From positions 1 through 51,326 of IMG/VR virus record IMGVR_UViG_3300032285_004475: a stretch of 51,326 nucleotides of DNA. One strand, written 5' to 3'. A program made the position numbers and the translations under genes. The notes under the pieces are model-generated. The model did no database searches, was not told the origin of the DNA, and saw nothing but the letters and a program-made list of their open reading frames with translations. This DNA comes from a virus. Positions 8,969 to 16,380 of the stretch are shown in pieces (within the stretch, counting starts at the first letter, position 1; each line of letters opens with the position of its first letter).

Positions 8969-9552
8969 TATATTCCCGTACTACCAAAACCTTTATTACC
9001 TCTATCTTTATCTTCTATTTTATCCACTTTATTTAATTTAACCCATCTACCTGTAATACATCTTGCAACTACTGCTTGTGCAACTTTCATACCTTTTGTA
9101 ACAACAAATTCGTGGTTATTTGTATTAAATAATATTGCTTTGATTTCACCTGTGTAACCTTCATCAACAGTTCCTGGTGAGTTTAAAACCATTAATCCTT
9201 GATTGATAGCTAAACCACTTTTTGACCTAACTTGTATTTCATAATCTTGAGGTAAATTAACAGAAACACCTGTTGGAACTAATGCTCTACCAAACGCAGG
9301 TATTTTAACTTCTTCATTTGCATACAAATCAAACCCACTGTCTGATTCATATGCGTAACTTAATTCTTTTTCATTTGTTGATACAAAATCTATTGTAATT
9401 TTTCCGTCACCAATAAATTGATTAGCATCTTCAAATTCATTAATGTCAAATCCTAATTCATTATTTAATTCTTGTTCTTGTAACTGATTAAAGTCCTCTA
9501 CTAATTTTTTTAATTCCTCTAATTCTTTTGCAAATTCAAATTTTTCACTCAT
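8968..9552 (-). CDS. dut: dUTP diphosphatase (trimeric dUTPase) with N-terminal extension
   Basis: A 194-aa homotrimeric dUTPase that hydrolyses dUTP to dUMP and PPi, keeping uracil out of DNA and supplying dTMP precursor. All five family motifs are visible: SDSGFDLYA (70-78), RSKSGLA (109-115), GTVDEGYTGE (127-136), KGMKVAQ (153-159) and the C-terminal DRGNKGFGSTG (183-193). The first 50 residues are an acidic Leu/Glu-rich extension that most phage and bacterial dUTPases (about 150 residues) lack; it may be a coiled coil or partner-binding arm. It overlaps the upstream exonuclease gene by 4 nt and leads straight into glycosyltransferases. Confidence 0.95.
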   Translation of the reverse strand: MSEKFEFAKELEELKKLVEDFNQLQEQELNNELGFDINEFEDANQFIGDGKITIDFVSTNEKELSYAYESDSGFDLYANEEVKIPAFGRALVPTGVSVNLPQDYEIQVRSKSGLAINQGLMVLNSPGTVDEGYTGEIKAILFNTNNHEFVVTKGMKVAQAVVARCITGRWVKLNKVDKIEDKDRGNKGFGSTGI

Positions 9553-10247
9553 AAATTTGTTAATTTTATTAAAACTTTAATTAATACTTCAACATCTTTT
9601 TCACAATAATCTTGTATTTCTTGGTATTTGTTTTCATTCCAAAATGAATTGTGAACTTTGTTTCCTGTCACTTCCATATTTTTTGAACTTTCAATACCAA
9701 GTGATACACACATAAGTTCTAATGAACTTATTGCTCCAAATTGTCCGTACTGCCAAATCTCTTTAGTATCAATCGCTTTAATTTCCCACGGTTTAGTATC
9801 ATAAGAAGGAAGTATTGATGATGGTAAAATACCATTAACTAACATTCTTTTGGCCAATACAGGAATATCAAAGTTTTTAAGATTATGTCCACAAAGGATA
9901 AATCCTAACTTATCAACACGATTTAATAATGCGTTAACATCTGTAAGTAATGCCTTTTCATCTGAGTTAAAAAAACTTTGTTTTTTAATATCACCTTTTG
10001 GGTCAAGAAATCCTACTGAAACACAAACAATCTTTGAAAACTCAGGAACTAAAGCTGCACGATTGACAAAAATTTCGTCTAAGGGTTTTTCAGCATCTTC
10101 AGGAAACCTTTTTTGAAACCAATCTAAATAATTAATAAATTGGAAATGAAGTTCAGGATAATCCGTTTTAAAATTTTCATAGTTACTTGAAATACCGACA
10201 GTTTCAATGTCAATAAATAAGATTTTGTGTAATGGGTGTTTTATCAT
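9549..10247 (-). CDS. DEDDy-type 3'-5' exonuclease (DnaQ-like)
   Basis: A 232-aa stand-alone exonuclease domain. Seen: ExoI FIDIETVG (D13, E15), ExoII GHNLKNFDIP (D127) and ExoIII YCEKDVE (Y214, D218), the Y-x3-D arrangement of the DEDDy subclass. It resembles free-standing exonucleases related to the proofreading domain of family B polymerases. It could process DNA ends or nicks, assist recombination or degrade host DNA. The window's DNA polymerase carries its own exonuclease motifs, so this is an additional nuclease. It overlaps the glycosyltransferase upstream and the dUTPase downstream by 4 nt each. Confidence 0.85.
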   Translation of the reverse strand: MIKHPLHKILFIDIETVGISSNYENFKTDYPELHFQFINYLDWFQKRFPEDAEKPLDEIFVNRAALVPEFSKIVCVSVGFLDPKGDIKKQSFFNSDEKALLTDVNALLNRVDKLGFILCGHNLKNFDIPVLAKRMLVNGILPSSILPSYDTKPWEIKAIDTKEIWQYGQFGAISSLELMCVSLGIESSKNMEVTGNKVHNSFWNENKYQEIQDYCEKDVEVLIKVLIKLTNL

Positions 10248-11458
10248 ACGATTGATTTATAAAATTCTGCTCTTGTTTTTGTTACTACATCTAAACTATA
10301 TCTTTGCGAAACGTGTTCATATAATCTTTCACCCATGTCAATCCTCATATTTGGGTTTTGAACTAATTTTTTAATGTATTTCGCCCAATCACTATGATTT
10401 CTTGCGTCATCCACTAACAATGCGTTTCCATCAGTAAACTCACCATTTTTCATTGCGTGTTTTAAGTCAATTGTATACGGACCATAGTTACTTGCGATTA
10501 ACGCTTTTTTATAGAAACCTGCTTCAATAACTTTAAGTTGTGATTTTACCTTGTTAAACATATGTTGTTTAATTGGTGCCAAAGATATATCAAATTTTGA
10601 ATAGTTACGTGCATATGATGTAACAGGTTTGGTCCAAACTCTACGGTATGGTAAACTCTTTTCGTTTTCAAAAGGAGTTTCAACAAATAGTTCTAAATGT
10701 TTCTTATATTCAGGTGATACAATTGAATAGTTGTTGGTAAAAATCTTTTCATAATCATACCATACAGTTTCGTGAGGTTTAATTGGTCGTCTTGTTTGTT
10801 CCCCTGTTTGTTGGTTAATTTCAGTCATCATACCACGAGTATCAAAACCACAAACTACATATTGTATTTTGTCACTAATATCTGAAAGTTTTGAAACCAT
10901 TCCGTCAAGAAGCATTAAATCATGTAAGTGTGATGAACCACCTAACCAACCTACTCTTACTAACTCAGATTCTTCAGTTGGTTCATTAAATTGTCCTTCT
11001 TTTTGGTCAATTGCATTAGGGAAAATTACAACATTTTTATTAAATTTACGGATTTCATCTGCAAATAATTCAGTTGTAGTTGTAACGTATTTTGCAAGTT
11101 TTAAATTTGCAACAATCTTTTCGTGTATTTTTTCTTGAAGAATTAATTGGTGAAGTGGATGTTCTTTGCCGGGTAACCAATAATCATCAATATCTGCGAT
11201 TGTTATAATACCCATTGAATTCAAAATTGGAATTGTCTTAATTGACAAATCCATATCTTGTCCTAATGAACGATGGAAATGAACAATTTGATAATCTTTA
11301 AAATAATTTAAATTTGTTAAATCAGGATTAAACTCAATATCAACATGAAAATCATCTCCGTATTTTGCTTGTAAATGAGTATGTGGTGTAATTGACCTAA
11401 ATCTTCCAACCCCTGTAGTATCGGATGGAATAACTAAAACTTTAATTTTTTCTTTCAT
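10244..11458 (-). CDS. GT-B glycosyltransferase (family 4-like)
   Basis: A 404-aa protein beginning MKEKIKVLVIPSDTTGVGRFR; an upstream in-frame ATG at 11494 would run into the terminator region, so 11458 is preferred. The fold is GT-B: N-terminal HFHRS and IADIDDYW segments, a linker with VVIFPNAID, then a C-terminal donor domain with VRVGWLGGSSH and LKVIEAGFYKKALIASNYGPY, the region that contacts the nucleotide sugar in family 4. Related proteins occur in T4-like phages of marine and freshwater bacteria. It is the first gene of the long minus-strand operon and has its own leader after the terminator at 11501-11527. Confidence 0.82.
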   Translation of the reverse strand: MKEKIKVLVIPSDTTGVGRFRSITPHTHLQAKYGDDFHVDIEFNPDLTNLNYFKDYQIVHFHRSLGQDMDLSIKTIPILNSMGIITIADIDDYWLPGKEHPLHQLILQEKIHEKIVANLKLAKYVTTTTELFADEIRKFNKNVVIFPNAIDQKEGQFNEPTEESELVRVGWLGGSSHLHDLMLLDGMVSKLSDISDKIQYVVCGFDTRGMMTEINQQTGEQTRRPIKPHETVWYDYEKIFTNNYSIVSPEYKKHLELFVETPFENEKSLPYRRVWTKPVTSYARNYSKFDISLAPIKQHMFNKVKSQLKVIEAGFYKKALIASNYGPYTIDLKHAMKNGEFTDGNALLVDDARNHSDWAKYIKKLVQNPNMRIDMGERLYEHVSQRYSLDVVTKTRAEFYKSIV

Positions 11459-11500
11459 AATGAAAAAGATAAATGAAAGAAGATTATAATTCAACTATAA

Positions 11501-11527
11501 TAAAAAAAAAGTCCTCACAAGGAGGAC
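11501..11527 (-). terminator. Intrinsic terminator ending the 14086-11552 operon
   Basis: Read on the minus strand, a perfect 6-bp stem GTCCTC/GAGGAC with a 5-nt loop (11511-11527) is followed by a run of nine T (11510-11502). It lies 25 nt downstream of the 190-aa gene and just upstream of the next operon's leader, separating the two minus-strand units. Confidence 0.85.
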
Positions 11528-11551
11528 ACAATTTTTAATATTTTGTAAATT

Positions 11552-12124
11552 TTATTGGACTTTTTTAACTTTTGAAATTTTACCTTCAAAAATATGTTTA
11601 CCAACTTTAATTGTCATAAGTTCGTTAGATTTTTGACTCGATTCAACAAGAAGTCCATTTTCACTTAAAACTTCTTCTACAGTTTCTCTTACAATTTTTT
11701 TAATATCTGATGCAGATAATCCGTAAGATGTTTGAGTCGCTTCTTGTTTTTTGTTTTCAACAACTTGATTTTTATTGTTACCCATTAATCTTGCGGCTTT
11801 TTCAATAATATCGTCAGAAATTGTTGCTTGGTATTGTTGTGGTTGTTCTATCGGATGTTCCATCATTAATCTTTTGATTGCGTCAGGAAGTTTAGAATTT
11901 TTTATTCTGTCTTCTGTCATAACTTTTGGTGTCACAGGTTTTGGTTGCTCTTGAGCTAAAAATTCTTGTGGGATATTATAAGTTGCAGGTATTGGAGCTT
12001 CATTATACTCTCTAACTAATTGTTGAGTTGGTGATGAACTTTTAGGTGAAACTCCTTTATCCATTTCGTCGTGTCTATTCATTATTTGTTTAGACACCAT
12101 TAGTTTTTGCATTAAATCATTCAT
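11552..12124 (-). CDS. Uncharacterised phage protein with C-terminal helical motif
   Basis: A 190-aa protein I do not recognise by function. The first half is polar and rich in Gln, Pro and Ser (likely disordered). The stretch ASDIKKIVRETVEEVLSENGL near 139-159 is an amphipathic helix of the kind seen in T4-like phage head or scaffold-associated proteins, followed by a small beta unit (MTIKVGKHIFEGKISKVKK). It is the last gene before an intrinsic terminator and overlaps the WYL-like gene upstream by 8 nt. A virion or assembly role is only suggested by the late-type promoter of this operon. Confidence 0.6.
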   Translation of the reverse strand: MNDLMQKLMVSKQIMNRHDEMDKGVSPKSSSPTQQLVREYNEAPIPATYNIPQEFLAQEQPKPVTPKVMTEDRIKNSKLPDAIKRLMMEHPIEQPQQYQATISDDIIEKAARLMGNNKNQVVENKKQEATQTSYGLSASDIKKIVRETVEEVLSENGLLVESSQKSNELMTIKVGKHIFEGKISKVKKVQ

Positions 12125-12509
12125 TTTCTAATTCAAATTTTGTACACACTCTTAAACCAACCATTCCCTTATCTTCAGGATTATAACTTGGTCTTATTAT
12201 ATCAAATTTTTCACGTGGGTCAGATGAAAAACTTCCAATTCTATCAACCCTAAATAATCTCCAACCTGGTAATGGTTGGTCACCTATAGTTGCAGTATGT
12301 GATGCTCCTTCTCTTTCCCATGCTCTTATAACTTTGTTACCTCTTTTTGATGTTCCGTAACAAAAAGGTTCAATAACACGAAGTCCTTTACCTCCATTAT
12401 CTTCCCCGTCATAGTAAATTGTTGCAACGTGCCTATTCTTAATGGCATTAGTAATTTCTTCACTACTTGCTTCAAAAATAAGTTGTTTTATGACGTTGTA
12501 AAGCTTCAT
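12117..12509 (-). CDS. Stand-alone WYL-like domain protein
   Basis: A 130-aa protein whose core (residues 15-110) resembles a WYL domain: AIKNRHVATIYYDGE, then LRVIEPFCYG, VIRAWERE and WRLFRVDRIGSF, the order of strands in WYL modules. WYL domains bind nucleic acids or ligands and normally sit behind a DNA-binding helix-turn-helix; none is present here. Free WYL-like proteins are known in T4-like phages but their job is unclear. It overlaps both neighbours (4 and 8 nt). Fold call moderate, function unknown. Confidence 0.65.
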   Translation of the reverse strand: MKLYNVIKQLIFEASSEEITNAIKNRHVATIYYDGEDNGGKGLRVIEPFCYGTSKRGNKVIRAWEREGASHTATIGDQPLPGWRLFRVDRIGSFSSDPREKFDIIRPSYNPEDKGMVGLRVCTKFELENE

Positions 12510-12799
12510 TCTGTTGAAGGAGTGTTATAAGGATTTTTTGAGCTGTATTTGTTTAATTTTATATTATCAACTTTAGCGACTTGGTCTGTTGATGTACCTC
12601 CGTTGAAGATGTCTAAGAATACCCCGGTTCCTCTTCCTTTATCATCACCATCAGAGATGGCGTCAGGATTAGTTACACCATATTCATTAGCATTTGATTT
12701 ATAATCATTTCTTGTTACCAAATCTTTTCTAACTTTTTGTGCAATTGCACTTAAAGCGTTATCTGGTTGGTTTAAATCTATTGGAACTTTTGATGCCAT
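12506..12799 (-). CDS. Small uncharacterised phage protein
   Basis: A 97-aa polar protein, starting MASKVPIDLNQPDNALSAIAQKVRKDL. It has no transmembrane segment, cysteine or recognisable domain. Its C-terminal half (DGDDKGRGTGVFLDIFNGG) is Gly/Asp-rich and may be unstructured. It overlaps the WYL-like gene by 4 nt and follows the 138-aa gene by 4 nt, so it is a genuine operon member. No function assigned. Confidence 0.55.
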   Translation of the reverse strand: MASKVPIDLNQPDNALSAIAQKVRKDLVTRNDYKSNANEYGVTNPDAISDGDDKGRGTGVFLDIFNGGTSTDQVAKVDNIKLNKYSSKNPYNTPSTE

Positions 12800-12803
12800 A
12801 ATT

Positions 12804-13220
12804 TTATAGTTTTTTCATTATTTCGTTTATTCTTTTAAGGTTGTCCACAACTTCTTTGTTGTAGTTTTCATAAATAGAGTGATGACTTTTAGATGACCTG
12901 TTTAAATCTCTAACATTATCTTTTCTATGTGTTGATAAATATTGGTTTTGCATTCCTGAGTCAGAAGCATCCCTTTTTTGTCTATTAATACTTCCTCTAT
13001 CTGAATCTAAATTTTGTTTAATCCAAGAATGTAATGTACTTAAATCTTTATCTCCAAATTTTTTATTTTGTATATCATGAAGTATTTTCTTCATATTTTG
13101 ATATGTTAAAAATCCATTTGTGAAAATATTATGAATAGTTCTTTCGTCTTTAAAATTTTCTAAAGACGATAATACGTTGTGTGGTACTTCGTATGTATTT
13201 CCATACATATCACTATTCAT
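12804..13220 (-). CDS. Uncharacterised phage protein
   Basis: A 138-aa basic, hydrophilic protein. The N-terminal half is helical by composition (NVLSSLENFKDERTIHNIF, NMKKILHDIQNKKFGDKDLSTLHSWIKQNL); the middle is rich in Arg, Asp and Ser; it ends with a charged helix (VDNLKRINEIMKKL). It begins in a 4-nt overlap with the upstream 289-aa gene. No family recognised. Confidence 0.55.
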   Translation of the reverse strand: MNSDMYGNTYEVPHNVLSSLENFKDERTIHNIFTNGFLTYQNMKKILHDIQNKKFGDKDLSTLHSWIKQNLDSDRGSINRQKRDASDSGMQNQYLSTHRKDNVRDLNRSSKSHHSIYENYNKEVVDNLKRINEIMKKL

Positions 13221-14086
13221 TTCTTTAAAATTTTAATTAAGTCATTTATTTCAATACCTTCTTTATCTGCTAGTTTTTTAATGTTTTCTAAATTTTTTGT
13301 AAGAACTTTACTTAAACCGCTCTTTTTACCCATTTCCTTGTCACCTGATTTTTTCTTAAGGATAATATCCTCAACCATTTTTTTCATCATAGCTTTCTTT
13401 TCTTCTTCTAAATTTTCTTTTTCAGAAATAGTCATTCTATCAATAAAACCTTTTTGTTTTTTAATTTTTTTAGGTACCTGTTCTAATTTTTTTCTATGTT
13501 TTTTAGGGTCAGGTTCTTTACCTTGTTGTCTTGTTCTTTCTGCCGCTTCTTCTTTGTCTAAACCTAATTCTTTAACAAATGTTTTAAAAGTTTCAGGACC
13601 ATTTTTGTCTTTTGTTTCTTCATAACCAAATGCGTCAGAAAAGTCAGTTTCATTAATTACTTCATCAGTTTCTTCTTCACCTTCACCCCAATAAACACGA
13701 TATCCACGAGTAACAGGATTGTTTGTTTGTCTTGTTGCAACAACCTCTTGGTCCATTGTACTCTTTGGTGAAAGATAAGGATTATGAATTGGAATTTTGG
13801 AACTTAAAAAGCTTCCGTCATAATCTACTAATTCTTCCAATTCGTCTTTTTTCTTATTTAAAGTTTTTTTAACGTCAGAATTATTTTTTAATTTTTTTTC
13901 TTTTTGAATTTTTGAAATTGTTTTTTCAACTTCTTTTTTATCTTTCTTGTCGAATTTAACAACTTCATCTTTTTTTCTGGCTTCAGTTAAAGTGTTAGAA
14001 ACACTAAAATATACAGAAATATCTTCCTTCCCCTCTTTGATATAGAAGTAATATGGTGAACTAAAATATTCTTTATTAAATTCCAT
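13217..14086 (-). CDS. Lys/Glu-rich uncharacterised protein, first gene of a late operon
   Basis: A 289-aa protein dominated by Lys and Glu with several long charged helices (residues 45-80 and 165-260), so coiled coil or disordered. A short ordered piece, PVTRGYRVYWGEGEEETDEV near 123-142, is the only globular-looking part. The C-terminus (LADKEGIEINDLIKILKK) resembles a small helix-hairpin unit. It starts 14 nt after a minus-strand TATTTAT motif (14107-14101) and is transcribed divergently from the LamG-like gene. A scaffold-type role would fit composition and context but is not shown. Confidence 0.55.
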   Translation of the reverse strand: MEFNKEYFSSPYYFYIKEGKEDISVYFSVSNTLTEARKKDEVVKFDKKDKKEVEKTISKIQKEKKLKNNSDVKKTLNKKKDELEELVDYDGSFLSSKIPIHNPYLSPKSTMDQEVVATRQTNNPVTRGYRVYWGEGEEETDEVINETDFSDAFGYEETKDKNGPETFKTFVKELGLDKEEAAERTRQQGKEPDPKKHRKKLEQVPKKIKKQKGFIDRMTISEKENLEEEKKAMMKKMVEDIILKKKSGDKEMGKKSGLSKVLTKNLENIKKLADKEGIEINDLIKILKK

Positions 14087-14100
14087 TTGGCTTTTTACAT

Positions 14101-14107
14101 ATAAATA
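14101..14107 (-). promoter_or_regulatory. TATTTAT late-type promoter element
   Basis: Minus-strand TATTTAT, 14 nt before the ATG of the 289-aa gene. Paired with the plus-strand copy at 14120-14126 it forms a compact divergent promoter. Confidence 0.6.
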
Positions 14108-14119
14108 CTTTGATTTAAC

Positions 14120-14126
14120 TATTTAT
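14120..14126 (+). promoter_or_regulatory. TATTTAT late-type promoter element
   Basis: Plus-strand TATTTAT, 7 nt before the ATG of the LamG-like structural gene. No Shine-Dalgarno sequence follows. Confidence 0.6.
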
Positions 14127-14133
14127 CAATAGA

Positions 14134-16353
14134 ATGGCTCAACAGAATATAAATCAATACAATTTTAATAAGTGGTACATTAAACCTGTACGTAAAATTT
14201 TTGACATATGTCTTGCTTCAGATGAAAGAGATTATAATGAAGAAGTAATATTTTCAACTGATTTAATTGCACAAAATGATGGTGATAGATTACCAATAAA
14301 TTTTGATTTAAATAATAGTGGTTCGTCACAACAATTTACAATCACATATGGTGAATTTTTGTCGGCAAATACTTTAGTATCTTTAAATTATTATAATCCT
14401 GAAAGCGTTGATTTAAATTGTTTAACCGCATCCACCTTATGTGATATTGGATTAACAGGTATTGATAATGGTTTAGTACCTCAAATGACAGGGGAAACAA
14501 TTAATTATACAATGGGTCTTTTCACTGGTACAAGTAAATGGGATAGATATTATTACGATAGAAGACAAAAATTAATCAATATTACAGGTTATACCAATCC
14601 TCCAAATGAACGATTTACAGGTAATACTTTAGAAACTGTTTATAATATGGTTTCAGTTGAGTTAGGTTCAGTCGGGTATTACAATCAATTGTATGGAGGA
14701 TTTTACCAAGGGTTTTTTAAATTATTTGGTTACGATTATGAAACATTCCCAAATAGAACAAATGAAGGATGGACTGTTGAAATGTTGTTAAGAGCAAGAC
14801 AAGTTGACCAATATGCGCCGTCAACAGGACAAACAACATTAAATTCAACATATCCTGAAAACACAAATACTTTCTTTTATTTTGGTACAAGAGCTGAAAA
14901 TAAATTTTATCATCATGCGTCAGGTTCACCTGTTTCAGATAGTGGATATACAAGAGTTACTAGTGTTTTAGAGGGTTGTTTACAAACTTGTGCGTGTCAA
15001 AATTCGGGAGTAACTAATTCAAGATGTGTTGAAGTTTATCAACCATTAGTGTATACTGCACAACATGATACAACTTGTAACTGTGGTTGTAATTTAATAA
15101 CAGAGGTTCCAAATAACGACAAAAACCCGTTATATGACTCAATGTCTAATTCATTTTCATTGCGATTATCAGGGGACCCTGCAAATCCAAAAGTTTGTGT
15201 TAAGGTTTTAACTTATACAGGAGGATGCGTTACTACAGGAACTTGTCCTACAACAGGAATTACATATGAAACAGGATATACTATTACAGAATATTGTTCT
15301 ACAAATCAAATTTTTGATTATTGTGCAACAAATAGTCCTGATTATTTAAATAAAGAACATTGGTTTTTAATTGATTGTGTATGGGAAAGAAGTACCTATT
15401 ATGATACTTGCGATTTATATTACAGAGGTGGATTAGGATTAATTACTGATACAGAATATGTTGATAGTTTATCAAACAACTCAACATTACTCATCCAACC
15501 ACCAATTACTCACGAAGGTTCAACTCCCGCTCAACAGGTTGAAATTGTTAATCTAAACGAAAGATGGTTGATTGAAAGAAGTGACAGATTGGGTGCGTTA
15601 AAAATTTACGTTAATGGTAAATTATTTTTAGTGGTTAATGGATTTGAAGAGGTAATCCCAAGAGCGTTAAACACTGAAAAAGAAAAACAACTTGGTGTTC
15701 CTTTTAATATTTCTTGGGGTGGTGGTACACAAGGTTTAAGAGAAAGTTTGACATTCACAGGATGTCCAACAACCTTAACAGGATTAACGTATATGCAAGA
15801 CCCTGAGGTTATGCCAAATCAAACATTATCAGGTTCTTCATATTCGGCGTTAACTACAAATATTTTAATTGAGCCAACATTTGGAGGTTCTTTTGACGGA
15901 GCAATTTCACAATTTAGAATGTATACTGAACCATTATCAGTTCCTGAAATTATTCACAATTTGGATATATTAAAACCAACATTTAATTTATTTGATTTTA
16001 GATGTCCTAACTGCTCTGATGGATTTGTAAATGACATTGGATTTGTTAAAACACAAAATAATATAACTTTTTCATCAGTAACTTTCCAAAATTATGAATA
16101 TTATTTATATTATTCGCCTGAGGGACAAAATTTAAGAGAGTTTCTAAGTTACCATGATATTGCACCAACATTCCCACTTGTAGTCGATATAACAGTATCA
16201 CCATTGGTTGAACATAATGGTTTTGGGACATATTATTTTTATTTCCCTCAAATTGACCAAACCATCGCAGTTTTAGTAAGTTTATTGAATAATTTATTTT
16301 TAGTCGGACCTGATGAATATTTATTAGGTGACGGAGGACCGTTGATAGTTTAA
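14134..16353 (+). CDS. Structural protein with LamG/concanavalin-like domain
   Basis: A 739-aa protein, probably a tail or adhesin component. WTVEMLLRARQ near residue 213 and FFYFGTRAENKFYHH near 248 look like the first strands of a LamG-type jelly roll; LGALKIYVNGKLFLVV near 487 and GAISQFRMYTEPLSVPEIIHNL near 590 are the typical last strands. Between them lies an insertion with several Cys pairs (QTCACQNSG, TCNCGC). LamG domains usually bind glycans or cell surfaces. It has a TATTTAT element 7 nt upstream and is followed 27 nt later by the giant fibre gene with its own element. No signal peptide. Baseplate, fibre base or receptor-binding are the main alternatives. Confidence 0.7.
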   Translation: MAQQNINQYNFNKWYIKPVRKIFDICLASDERDYNEEVIFSTDLIAQNDGDRLPINFDLNNSGSSQQFTITYGEFLSANTLVSLNYYNPESVDLNCLTASTLCDIGLTGIDNGLVPQMTGETINYTMGLFTGTSKWDRYYYDRRQKLINITGYTNPPNERFTGNTLETVYNMVSVELGSVGYYNQLYGGFYQGFFKLFGYDYETFPNRTNEGWTVEMLLRARQVDQYAPSTGQTTLNSTYPENTNTFFYFGTRAENKFYHHASGSPVSDSGYTRVTSVLEGCLQTCACQNSGVTNSRCVEVYQPLVYTAQHDTTCNCGCNLITEVPNNDKNPLYDSMSNSFSLRLSGDPANPKVCVKVLTYTGGCVTTGTCPTTGITYETGYTITEYCSTNQIFDYCATNSPDYLNKEHWFLIDCVWERSTYYDTCDLYYRGGLGLITDTEYVDSLSNNSTLLIQPPITHEGSTPAQQVEIVNLNERWLIERSDRLGALKIYVNGKLFLVVNGFEEVIPRALNTEKEKQLGVPFNISWGGGTQGLRESLTFTGCPTTLTGLTYMQDPEVMPNQTLSGSSYSALTTNILIEPTFGGSFDGAISQFRMYTEPLSVPEIIHNLDILKPTFNLFDFRCPNCSDGFVNDIGFVKTQNNITFSSVTFQNYEYYLYYSPEGQNLREFLSYHDIAPTFPLVVDITVSPLVEHNGFGTYYFYFPQIDQTIAVLVSLLNNLFLVGPDEYLLGDGGPLIV

Positions 16354-16363
16354 TAAAATGAAG

Positions 16364-16371
16364 TATTTATA
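16364..16371 (+). promoter_or_regulatory. TATTTATA late-type promoter element
   Basis: TATTTATA between the stop of the LamG-like gene and the fibre start codon, about 10 nt before the ATG at 16381. Confidence 0.6.
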
Positions 16372-16380
16372 AATTAAAAA

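Noticed and set aside
13179-13625. 148-aa hydrophobic frame on the plus strand, looking like a membrane protein
   Set aside because: It is the complement of the Lys/Glu-rich gene (AAA/GAA read as TTT/TTC), so the hydrophobicity is an artefact.
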